Source of the DNA: Pirellula sp.
GTDB lineage: Bacteria > Planctomycetota > Planctomycetia > Pirellulales > Pirellulaceae
Length of the DNA: 35,857 bases
Direction of reading: 5' to 3'
Assembly: GCA_021300155.1 (NCBI GenBank)
Contig: JAJTID010000156.1
Coordinates: forward strand, 1-35,857
The notes below the pieces were generated by a model, which was given only the letters and a program-made list of their open reading frames with translations, was not told the origin of the DNA and searched no databases. This document shows positions 15,791 through 23,500 of this stretch, piece by piece (position 1 is the stretch's first letter; every line of letters begins with the position of its first letter). The translations under genes were made by a program, and so were the position numbers.

Positions 15791-17422
15791 ATGGATCAGA
15801 TCATCAAACAGGTGGCGCGGGCACGGCGACTACTTTCACTGCAAATAGCGACTTCGATCCTCCCTTGGACTCTTTTGGTTGCATTTGGAATCTGCTTCGT
15901 CGCATTGCTCGTACCTAAGATTTGGTACTTGCCCATGGTTGGACCGAACTGGCCCACGCTGTGGTTGACTGCGGCTGCCATTGCTGCACTGCTTGCGACT
16001 GCACTCATCGCCTTTATTCGTCGACCAAGTATTCGACAATCCGCACTGGAACTCGATCAACGATTCGGATTACGAGAACGAGTCAGTAGCGCATTGGATT
16101 TGAATGCCCAAGATAGAAACACCCCAATCGGCGAGGCTTTGCTCCATGACGCAGCGACGAAAGCGGAACGAATCGATGTTCGTGATCAATTTCCGATACG
16201 TTTTACAGCGATCATGCCTTGGGTGCTTCTTCCTGTTTTGGCATGTGTTTGCTTGTTTTGGGTTCCCGACGCGGAACTACCCGAGCTGAAGAAACTCGGT
16301 GCGAATAGTCAAGAACGTTTGAACAACGTAAAGGCCCAGACAAAGCCAATCCTGGAACAACTCACAAAAATGCGAAAGGACCTCGAAGAGAAAGGTCTTC
16401 AGGAAAGTGCGGAAGAATTCAAGAAGCTCGAAAAGAAACTCGAGGATCTGCAAAAGTCCCAGACCATCGACACCAAAAAACTCCTGGCGGATTTCAACGA
16501 TATCAAAAAGGAAATGGAACAACGAAAAGACTCCTTCGGATCGAGCGACAGCCTCAAGAAGGCGATGGATGGTCTAAAGAAAATCGACAAGGGCCCAGCG
16601 GATCGCGTTGCCGATTCTCTCAAAGAAGGGGACTTTAAAGAAGCGAGCAAAGAAATGGAAAAGCTCCTTACACAGTTGAAACTGAACAAGCTGACCGATG
16701 ATCAAAAGAACCAATTGGCCAATCAACTCAAGCAGATGGAAAAGGCCATCGAAAAAGCTGTACAAGAACAAAAAGATGCGCTGAATACAATGAAGCAACA
16801 GTTGCAACGAGCCGAACAAGCGGGAGATATTGAGAAGGCTGGCATGTTGCGGAAGAAAATGGAGCAACTTGAAAACGCGATGCAAAAGGCAGAGAAAGCC
16901 AGCAAGATCTGCGAGCAATGTAAGAATGCAGCTCAGGCTCTCAAGGATGGAGATCCTCAAGCAGCGCAAAAAGCACTGGAAGCAATGCAAGCTGAACTCG
17001 AAGAAATGGCCGCCGACGCCGAAGCCATGGAAGGGCTTCAGGAGCTGATGGATGAAATGCAAGAGGCCAAAGAAAGCGCCAAATCAGGCCAAGCCGAGGG
17101 CGGCAAGGGCAATGGAAAGAAGAAGGGTGACCCAAGCCGAAACGCAAGAGGCGAGGGCCAAGGTGCTGGCGATCGTGAAGAAACAGAAACAGACACGAAG
17201 GTCTTCGATTCTCAAGTCAGAGATGAAATGAGAAAGGGTGAAACCGTTTTTGGTGGCAAAGTCGGTGGACCAAACCGTAAAGGTATCACCAAAGAAGAAG
17301 CTCGTAACTCAATCTTGAACTCCAAGCCGGACGATCCGGATGCCATCGAAAACATGGCACTGCCAAAAGCACAGCGAGATCAGCAGCGGGAATACTTCGA
17401 TTCGCTTCGAAGTGGGAAATAG
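15791..17422 (+). CDS. Large membrane-anchored coiled-coil protein, unknown function
   Basis: A 543-residue protein. N-terminal part: two membrane helices (about 20-43 and 56-76), a conserved-looking segment with LELDQRFGLRERVSSALDL (86-104), reminiscent of the start of DUF4175-like proteins, and a third helix (about 143-162). The rest is a very long, highly charged Lys/Glu/Gln coiled coil (about 172-425) and a disordered Gly/Lys-rich segment (about 440-465) before a polar tail. The coil would lie in one compartment anchored by the three helices; a structural or scaffold role is inferred. RBS GGAGAG lies 8 nt before the ATG. It is followed after 190 nt by aspartate kinase, probably separately expressed. 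Confidence 0.85.
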   Translation: MDQIIKQVARARRLLSLQIATSILPWTLLVAFGICFVALLVPKIWYLPMVGPNWPTLWLTAAAIAALLATALIAFIRRPSIRQSALELDQRFGLRERVSSALDLNAQDRNTPIGEALLHDAATKAERIDVRDQFPIRFTAIMPWVLLPVLACVCLFWVPDAELPELKKLGANSQERLNNVKAQTKPILEQLTKMRKDLEEKGLQESAEEFKKLEKKLEDLQKSQTIDTKKLLADFNDIKKEMEQRKDSFGSSDSLKKAMDGLKKIDKGPADRVADSLKEGDFKEASKEMEKLLTQLKLNKLTDDQKNQLANQLKQMEKAIEKAVQEQKDALNTMKQQLQRAEQAGDIEKAGMLRKKMEQLENAMQKAEKASKICEQCKNAAQALKDGDPQAAQKALEAMQAELEEMAADAEAMEGLQELMDEMQEAKESAKSGQAEGGKGNGKKKGDPSRNARGEGQGAGDREETETDTKVFDSQVRDEMRKGETVFGGKVGGPNRKGITKEEARNSILNSKPDDPDAIENMALPKAQRDQQREYFDSLRSGK

Positions 17423-17564
17423 CCCTACTCGGCGAGTTTCTCATGTACTAGACGGAAATCGCCTTTCCGTTAATACTCTTAGATGCAGTTCTTTGATTTC
17501 TAATGGATCTGCCTCTTTCCTCACATTTGCGACTCTGCTATTAGCGTTGCTAACTCAAGACGTG

Positions 17565-17589
17565 GGGAAGTAGTCACTAAGCACTTCCC
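17565..17589 (+). promoter_or_regulatory. Hairpin in the leader just before aspartate kinase
   Basis: GGGAAGT (17565-17571) pairs with ACTTCCC (17583-17589) around an 11-nt loop, ending 23 nt before the lysC ATG. No T tract follows. It is far too small for a lysine riboswitch. It may influence translation of a gene that has no evident Shine-Dalgarno sequence, or be incidental. Confidence 0.35.
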
Positions 17590-17612
17590 ATCCTCTGCCA
17601 GCACAGTCAAAA

Positions 17613-19391
17613 ATGCCACTCATAGTACAAAAGTTTGGTGGTACCAGCGTCGCAACTCCTGAAAAAATCTTGGCGGCTGCCCGCAAAGCGATTCGAGCGC
17701 AACAAGAAGGCAATCAAGTGGTCGTGGTCGTAAGTGCGATGGGACACAACACGGATCATTTGATCGACCTAGCCAAAGAAGTGAATGAGGAACCTTCTGC
17801 CCGCGAAATGGACATGTTGCTGAGCACCGGCGAGCAGGTAAGCGTCGCGTTGATGGCGATGGCGGTTCAACGATTCGGCCACAAAGCAATCTCAATGACT
17901 GGTGCACAGATGGGCATCCGAACTGACAACTCCTTCACCAAAGCTCGAATCAAAACGATTTCGACCGAGCGGGTCAAGCGACTTCTGGACGATGGGCATA
18001 TCGTCATTGCGGCAGGCTTTCAAGGGATCGATGACGATTTCAACATCACGACGCTGGGGCGAGGTGGTAGTGATACGACAGCCGTGTCGCTCGCGGCAGT
18101 TCTCAAGGCGGACGCTTGCGAGATCTACACCGATGTCGATGGCGTCTACACGACCGACCCACGATTGCTTCCGGAAGCTAGGCAAATGACTCAGATCAGT
18201 TATGACGAAATGCTAGAGTTGGCGAGTCTCGGAGCGGGCGTCATGCACAATCGCTCGATCGAGTTTGCAAAAAAATTCGATGTGCCTATCCGTGTTCGCA
18301 GCAGTTTCTCCGATGCCCCAGGCTCGATGATTGTTGCAGAACCCGAGTCCGCTTCAGTACCTGTCTGCGGCGCTGCACTGACCAAGGACGAAGCAAGAAT
18401 CACTATCCAAGGTGTACCTGACAAACCTGGTACGAGTTTTGAGATATTTAAGCGATTGGCTGATCGCAAGATCACTGTAGACATGATCGTCCAAAATATT
18501 GGTCAAGAGTCGCTGGCGGACATCTCGTTCACAGTTCCCAATGGCGAGCTCAAGGATGCTCTCAAGGCAGTCAACGAAGCAGCCAAACTGGTCGGCGCGA
18601 CAGGTGTCACCCATGATGATTCCGTCGCAAAGATTTCCGTGGTTGGAATTGGTATGGCCAAGCAAACGGGCGTCGCCCAGCGGATGTTTGAATCGCTCGC
18701 CGAGGCGGGCATTAATATTCAGATGATCACTACCAGCGAGATCAAAATCAGTGTCCTGGTAAAGAGGTCGGAAGCGCAAGCCGCTTTGCGGTCTGTTCAC
18801 CAAGTCTTTGCGTTACATCAAAAACCTGAAGACGCCAAAGTCTGGAGTATTGGACAAAAACAAACAAGCGAACTAAGTGCCAGCGAAATCATCGAACGTC
18901 TTCGAAACTCCAATATGGAGCAGTTGACCCTTCTTGATATCGAGATGGTTGGCGATCAAGCACGCGTCACATTGCTCGGGGTTCCAGATACGCCCGGCCT
19001 CGCAGACAAAGTATTCAAACAGGTGGCAAAGGCTGGCGTGTTTGTCGACATGATCGTTCAGAGTTGTGATGGATTCCAGGGCGAAACGAGTATTAGCTTT
19101 ACCGTACCGGAAGAACAAATGGACACTTGCCTCGATGTTCTCAACTCGATGGATTACAAGTTTCGGAAAGTGGGTGGCTCCAAGGATATCGCCAAGCTTT
19201 CTGTTAGTGGTATCGGACTTCGAAGTCACACGAGTGTTGCTATCGCTATGTTCAAGGCATTGGCGGACGCGGATATCAATGTCTTGATGATCAACACGAG
19301 TGAGCTTCGTGTGAATGTGGTCGTCGATGGGAAGGATGGCGAAAAGGGGCTCGCTTGCCTACAGAAAACGTTCGAAAGCTCCCTGGTTTGA
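17613..19391 (+). CDS. lysC: Aspartate kinase with four ACT domains
   Basis: A 592-residue enzyme that phosphorylates aspartate, the first step toward lysine, methionine and threonine. Kinase domain about 1-240: KFGGTSV (7-13), STGEQVS (71-77), GRGGSDTTA (149-157) and YTDVDGVYTTDPR (172-184), all intact. Two ACT domains at about 262-335 and 338-405 form the usual allosteric pair. A second pair follows at about 450-520 and 527-592, and it mirrors the first (QGVPDKPG/LGVPDTPG and VDMIVQN/VDMIVQS). Most bacterial enzymes are near 400-450 residues; four-ACT forms are known in cyanobacteria (Synechocystis). Feedback inhibition by lysine and/or threonine is expected. The start ATG lacks a clear RBS but begins exactly at the family N-terminus. 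Confidence 0.96.
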   Translation: MPLIVQKFGGTSVATPEKILAAARKAIRAQQEGNQVVVVVSAMGHNTDHLIDLAKEVNEEPSAREMDMLLSTGEQVSVALMAMAVQRFGHKAISMTGAQMGIRTDNSFTKARIKTISTERVKRLLDDGHIVIAAGFQGIDDDFNITTLGRGGSDTTAVSLAAVLKADACEIYTDVDGVYTTDPRLLPEARQMTQISYDEMLELASLGAGVMHNRSIEFAKKFDVPIRVRSSFSDAPGSMIVAEPESASVPVCGAALTKDEARITIQGVPDKPGTSFEIFKRLADRKITVDMIVQNIGQESLADISFTVPNGELKDALKAVNEAAKLVGATGVTHDDSVAKISVVGIGMAKQTGVAQRMFESLAEAGINIQMITTSEIKISVLVKRSEAQAALRSVHQVFALHQKPEDAKVWSIGQKQTSELSASEIIERLRNSNMEQLTLLDIEMVGDQARVTLLGVPDTPGLADKVFKQVAKAGVFVDMIVQSCDGFQGETSISFTVPEEQMDTCLDVLNSMDYKFRKVGGSKDIAKLSVSGIGLRSHTSVAIAMFKALADADINVLMINTSELRVNVVVDGKDGEKGLACLQKTFESSLV

Positions 19392-19452
19392 TATCTCATA
19401 ACAGTTCCAATCAAAAAGACACAAACTTCATTCCTGACCAAGACGAATATCG

Positions 19453-19761
19453 ATGAAACTAGCACACATGGTTTACTTCACGCTTCATGACGCATCGGAA
19501 GCGAAAGTGCAAGAGTTGGTGGATGCCTGCAACAAGTATCTCGACGATCATCCAGGTGTGATCTATTTTTCTGTAGGAACGCTCAACAAAGAACTTGCAC
19601 GCCCCGTCAACGACCGAGGTTACGATGTCGCTCTGAACGTTGTGTTTGATTCCAAAGCATCCCACGATGTTTACCAAACCGCTCCTCGGCATTTGCAATT
19701 CATCAATGAGCACAAGCCAAACTGGAAACAAGTTCGCGTCTTTGATTCGGATTTGGCATAG
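19453..19761 (+). CDS. Dabb (stress-responsive alpha/beta barrel) family protein
   Basis: A 102-residue protein with the Dabb pattern: MKLAHMVYFTLHD at the N-terminus, PGVIYFSVGT in the middle, YDVALNVVFDSKASHDVYQTAPRHLQFI at the C-terminal half. The family forms ferredoxin-like dimeric barrels; some members are cyclases or stress-induced proteins, most have no known reaction. The gene starts 62 nt after aspartate kinase and ends 14 nt before trpC, so the three are probably one transcript. A metabolic link to amino-acid synthesis is inferred only from position. Confidence 0.85.
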   Translation: MKLAHMVYFTLHDASEAKVQELVDACNKYLDDHPGVIYFSVGTLNKELARPVNDRGYDVALNVVFDSKASHDVYQTAPRHLQFINEHKPNWKQVRVFDSDLA

Positions 19762-19774
19762 GAGATTGTGAGGT

Positions 19775-20566
19775 ATGGCTACCGTTCTGGATCGAATTGT
19801 TGCTTCAAAAAGAGAAGAGATTGCGGCAGCGCGACGACGCCGTGATCTACATTCGTTGAAGGAGGCTGTTCTCGGTAGTTTGCCCGTGCGAGATTTCTTA
19901 GACGCACTTCGAGGTCATGAAGCCATACGTCTGATTGCAGAAGTAAAGAAAGCGAGTCCCTCCAAAGGCATGATTCGTCCTCAGTTCGACCCAGTTCATA
20001 TCGCAACACAGTACGAACTCGGCGGCGCTGCAGCCATCAGCGTCCTAACCGATGAGCCATTTTTCCAAGGTCGACTCGACTATCTAACAACCATTAGAAA
20101 CGCGGTCTCTATACCCGTTTTGCGCAAGGACTTTATTCTTGACGAATACCAAGTCTACGAAGCAAGAGTGGCAGGTGCGGATGCTGTCCTGTTGATTGCG
20201 GAATGCCTTGACGGTAACGAGCTAAACGATCTGTACTCTTTGATCCGATCGCTTGGTATGACGCCACTCATCGAACTTTATGAGCCTAGGCATCTGCAGC
20301 GTGTTCTCGATACCGGGACAAAATTGGTTGGGGTCAACAATCGTGATCTGCATACTTTTGCCGTGGATCTAGAGCATGTGATTCGATTGAGGCAAGAGAT
20401 CCCGGGTGACGTGAGTGTCGTTGCCGAGAGTGGGATCTTCTTTGCAGCGGACGCAAAAAGACTACAGAACGCCAAAATCGATGCGATGCTAGTTGGCGAG
20501 TCACTCATGCGACAACAAGATGTGCGTCAAGCCGTGGTCAATCTTCTGACCTTTGAAATCGAATGA
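19775..20566 (+). CDS. trpC: Indole-3-glycerol phosphate synthase
   Basis: A 263-residue monofunctional TIM-barrel enzyme of tryptophan synthesis, converting CdRP to indole-3-glycerol phosphate. N-terminal helix with VLDRIVASKREEI; the active-site residues are visible as EVKKASPSKG (Glu56, Lys58), LRKDFI (Lys118), LIELYE (Glu167), GVNNRDL (Asn188/189) and AESGI (Glu218, Ser219), with a phosphate-binding GES near 241-243. Length is normal and no TrpF is fused. AGGAGA lies 9 nt upstream of the ATG. Other trp genes are not in the window, so the pathway is probably dispersed, as it often is outside enterics. Confidence 0.96.
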   Translation: MATVLDRIVASKREEIAAARRRRDLHSLKEAVLGSLPVRDFLDALRGHEAIRLIAEVKKASPSKGMIRPQFDPVHIATQYELGGAAAISVLTDEPFFQGRLDYLTTIRNAVSIPVLRKDFILDEYQVYEARVAGADAVLLIAECLDGNELNDLYSLIRSLGMTPLIELYEPRHLQRVLDTGTKLVGVNNRDLHTFAVDLEHVIRLRQEIPGDVSVVAESGIFFAADAKRLQNAKIDAMLVGESLMRQQDVRQAVVNLLTFEIE

Positions 20567-20618
20567 GGCGGCCAATATCGGCCTAGATCCACGAAATCTT
20601 CTTATCCCTGCTACGCAT

Positions 20619-20646
20619 TGCCCCCTTTTGACTGCCCCCTTTTGAC
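20619..20646 (+). repeat. Perfect 14-bp tandem duplication
   Basis: TGCCCCCTTTTGAC occurs twice head to tail (20619-20632 and 20633-20646) in the gap between trpC and the convergent stress-protein gene. Identity is complete, so the duplication may be recent. It contains a C5T4 tract that could promote slippage. No function is evident. Confidence 0.85.
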
Positions 20647-20718
20647 TCTGCTCCGCAACCTCGACACCGGCTACAAAAGAGAGATATCGAAATGATTGAC
20701 CTTATCCCAATCGCTGAA

Positions 20719-21144
20719 TTAAGTTGATTCGTGGTCGTGGGGCAGACGCACGGTGATGACCGGGCAATGCGCTTCTTTCATGACTTCTTGAGCGACACTC
20801 CCCATCATCAACTTGGACCATCCGGATCGTCCGTGGGTGCCCATCACAATCATGTCGGCTTTCTTCGCCTTCGCAATATGAACAATCACCTCCGCAGGAT
20901 TGCCCTTGAGGTTTAGATGCTCCACCGTCAATGCTTCGTTCGATAACAACCGATCCTCTAATTGGGAACGCGCATTCTTGGAGAAAGCATCCGCCAAATT
21001 GGTGGGCTCGCTCTTGGCTGGATCCGTGACGTTCAAGAGTATGACCTTCGACTTCTTCGGCTCTGCCAAATGACTCGCAAGCTCCAGGGCTACTTCCGAA
21101 CAAGCAGAAAAGTCGACCGGACAGAGAATGGTTTTGTTGTTCAT
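20719..21144 (-). CDS. Universal stress protein (UspA family)
   Basis: A 141-residue single-domain Usp. It begins KTILCPVDFS, contains NLKGNPAEVIVHIAK and the ATP-binding signature G-x2-G-x9-G-S (Gly102, Gly105, Gly115, Ser116 in GTHGRSGWSKLMMGS), and ends HCPVITVR. It is therefore probably an ATP-binding type. Cytoplasmic, with a general stress or energy-status role in the family. GAGAG precedes the ATG. It is convergent with trpC and follows a doubtful small ORF on the same strand. Confidence 0.93.
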   Translation of the reverse strand: MNNKTILCPVDFSACSEVALELASHLAEPKKSKVILLNVTDPAKSEPTNLADAFSKNARSQLEDRLLSNEALTVEHLNLKGNPAEVIVHIAKAKKADMIVMGTHGRSGWSKLMMGSVAQEVMKEAHCPVITVRLPHDHEST

Positions 21145-21333
21145 TTGGCTCTCATCTTAGGTGGCGCTGTTGATGTTACTGTACAACGACGCATATCCTG
21201 TGCCACAACGACATGTGCTCGGATTTGATCCTCTTTCGAGCCACCAATCCTCGCGAGTGTGCTAATTCGCTCGCTAACTGAGACTGCAGTCAATGAAAGT
21301 GTGTCTTCGATGCACGCAGAGAATTGACGGAGG

Positions 21334-21531
21334 CTACGGCCTCGGAGAATTTCGCTCAGCAGCAACCCTTTCAAGGTATTCTTCAAGTGTCAAGTTCGCT
21401 GGTAGCTGTCTGTTCGCACACGGAGAATTAGCGAGTTGAGTCAAAAGCTGATCTTTGCTCAGGTCACGAAGATCCATGGGGCCTTGCGGAACGCCGGAGT
21501 GGCTTTTGGATTTCTCATTGGGTGGCAACAT
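21334..21531 (-). CDS. Doubtful small ORF (65 residues)
   Basis: A short hydrophilic product starting MLPPNEKSK and ending LTLEEYLERVAAERNSPRP, with an amphipathic C-terminal helix. It lies 74 nt behind the acyltransferase stop on the same strand. The ATG at 21531 has no RBS; an internal ATG at 21477 (MDLRDLSKDQLL) has AAGG at short spacing and may be the true start. Composition looks like coding sequence, but no family is recognised. The gap from here to the stress-protein start (21145-21333) holds nothing I can support. Confidence 0.35.
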   Translation of the reverse strand: MLPPNEKSKSHSGVPQGPMDLRDLSKDQLLTQLANSPCANRQLPANLTLEEYLERVAAERNSPRP

Positions 21532-21605
21532 GCTGGAACAATTTTTCGAAATGAGGAACGGAGTGTCATTCAATCTGATGGCATTGTGGTTCGTATTATT
21601 CCAGG

Positions 21606-22895
21606 TCAAATTCGCACGAAGATTCGGTTTCGGTAAAGCCAGTAAAGAATGAGCCAAAAGATTTTCAATGTCGCAACACCGATGAGAAACGAAGTTACCA
21701 GACCAGATTTAGAAGCGTCAATCTGAAGGAAGCCAACCATTTGTTCCGATAGCCACTCGATCCAACTTCCAAAGTGACGGTTTAATGCTGCATGGGTCGA
21801 TTTCTCCATCGTCCACGACATGACATACGCCACAATGGAGTTTGCACCGATCACCGTAAACGGGAAGGCCCAAATCGTAAATTTAAACTGATCGCAAGCC
21901 AGACTTAGACCTGCCAACCAAAGGAAACAGATTCCACCACTCCACAATGTCCAAGATGGCGTCCAAATTCGCTTGACGATAGGGCAAATTCCCACCATGT
22001 CTACAACATAGGACAGAATCAAACACACTGCACCCAGTGCGACTAGTACACCGAACTTGCGTCCCCAATCCGAGAAAAGCATCATCAACCTTCCTGCGAT
22101 CAGTCCAAGAATCATGGTTCCCAGCGTCGGTATAAAGCTCAAGGTTGCGTATCCACCTCCCGAATACTCGAACGGCTTTTCTCGGGGAAATAGATTCATC
22201 CACCAACGATCAAAAGCCCAGGCCAAATTAGAATTCTTATTGAAGTGTGTCGCCATTCCCTCTTTCCAGTGCTCAGGCCAATCGACCGGAACACCGTATT
22301 TGGCATAGGGGAAATCTGCCCCCGGAGCAGGATAGAGAATAAAGCAACCCCAATACCCCACCAAGACGATAGCCAAAGATACAGATAGGCCTCGAACAGA
22401 TAAGGATGACAAAAGGAATAGAATCCAATATCCCAGTCCGATCTGAGTTAACGTGTCGTCAAAGGTGAAATTCGTGGAGGGTTTTCCCAAACTGCGAAGA
22501 AAGATACCGAGCGCGATGAGAATCAGACTTCTTCCCACCGCATGGCGTAGCAACAAGAACCAGGATTGTCCTTTGGATTGTCGAGAACCAATCGAGTATG
22601 CCATTGCTGCACCAACCAAGAATGTAAAGCTTGGTTGAATCATGTCGTGCAGCGAACAACCGGTCCATGCGACGTGTGTTGTATTGAACTGAATCCAACT
22701 CGCAATCGTTCCAATCCAGTTATCTCTGTCGAACACGCTTCGAAGCTTGTCGAGATGGAGGATTTCCGCCAACATCAAGAACATGACAAGACCACGGTAG
22801 ACATCGAGGCTGGCAACACGAGTCGGTGTCGATATTGGCGTTTGTCTATTCAGTCCGGCAACAACGGAATCAACACCGTCGGATAGGTTTGACAT
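21606..22895 (-). CDS. HGSNAT-like membrane acyltransferase (DUF5009/DUF1624 type)
   Basis: A 429-residue polytopic protein with about ten membrane helices, related to human heparan-alpha-glucosaminide N-acetyltransferase and bacterial NagX (COG4299). Family motifs: RVASLDVYRGLVMFLML (26-42), THVAWTGCSLHDMIQPSFTFLVGAAMA (73-99; His74 is the likely acetyl-carrying His) and IGLGYWILFLL. The family moves acetyl groups across the membrane to sugars; the acceptor here is unknown. A longer form from a TTG at 22952 is possible, but ATG 22895 places the start sensibly before the first helix. It is divergent from the AraC remnant. Confidence 0.88.
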   Translation of the reverse strand: MSNLSDGVDSVVAGLNRQTPISTPTRVASLDVYRGLVMFLMLAEILHLDKLRSVFDRDNWIGTIASWIQFNTTHVAWTGCSLHDMIQPSFTFLVGAAMAYSIGSRQSKGQSWFLLLRHAVGRSLILIALGIFLRSLGKPSTNFTFDDTLTQIGLGYWILFLLSSLSVRGLSVSLAIVLVGYWGCFILYPAPGADFPYAKYGVPVDWPEHWKEGMATHFNKNSNLAWAFDRWWMNLFPREKPFEYSGGGYATLSFIPTLGTMILGLIAGRLMMLFSDWGRKFGVLVALGAVCLILSYVVDMVGICPIVKRIWTPSWTLWSGGICFLWLAGLSLACDQFKFTIWAFPFTVIGANSIVAYVMSWTMEKSTHAALNRHFGSWIEWLSEQMVGFLQIDASKSGLVTSFLIGVATLKIFWLILYWLYRNRIFVRI

Positions 22896-23035
22896 GAGTG
22901 ATTGAAAGGAGAGTGTGTTCAGACTCGGGGCCACAGGGAGAAGGCATGACAAAAGAGATCGGCTCCTCCGTACCGATTATAAAGCATTTGATCTCGGCCT
23001 GGGAACATGGGTTGCTTAGTGATTGCAACTTTTGA

Positions 23036-23384
23036 TTGCGGCGAATTCGAACCCCTCAAGCAGTCGACAGCCACCCTTCACTGTCACCGCATTTTTCAAG
23101 CGATGATTGGCGAATCGCTGAACGAATACGTGAAGCGATGGCGGATGGAGAAATCGCTTCAATTGATGAGCTTTGGGAAACGAAAATGGCTAACCGTAAT
23201 TGCGATCGAGTGCGGTTTCTCTTTCTCGTCCGACTTCACTCGTAGCTTCAAGCAGAAGTATGGAATAGCTCGCAGCCAATTTGATATCGAATCATGGCGG
23301 GCCAGCCATACTTCGAAGCATGGATCGGAAAGCCTTTCGGACATGGTTTCGAACACTTTGAGTTGGCTATTCAACTTCCAATAA
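23036..23384 (+). pseudogene. Remnant of an AraC family regulator
   Basis: The frame ending at 23384 reads HRIFQAMIGESLNEYVKRW..., then IAIECGFSFSSDFTRSFKQKYGIARSQF: nearly the complete AraC DNA-binding domain with its two helix-turn-helix units. The first HTH is cut: the preceding piece (SLSPHF) is in another frame, around 23085-23095, so one indel has broken the gene. Nothing resembling the rest of the first HTH helix lies upstream, and the protein stops about 35 residues after the HTH with no GyrI-like effector domain, which usually follows in this AraC subtype. I read it as decayed. An ATG at 23007 could still express the fragment. It stands between the acyltransferase and pepP. Confidence 0.65.
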
Positions 23385-23500
23385 AGTAATGTTATCGTTG
23401 CATTCTGGTTCCGCAGCCCAGGAGTTCATGATTGATCGTCGGATTGCGAACAATGAGAGTCAGTAAGTAGCTATATCTTCCATCCCCCTAGAAGAGTCTT

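Noticed and set aside
15791-17422. Long frames on the opposite strand of the coiled-coil gene rich in Phe and Leu
   Set aside because: They are the mirror of Lys/Glu/Gln codons in the real gene and have no start signals.
17565-17612. Lysine riboswitch before aspartate kinase
   Set aside because: The whole leader to the previous gene is 190 nt with only two small hairpins; the conserved riboswitch core is not recognisable.
20619-20646. Start of a CRISPR-like array
   Set aside because: Only two copies of 14 bp, directly adjacent with no spacers and no cas genes.
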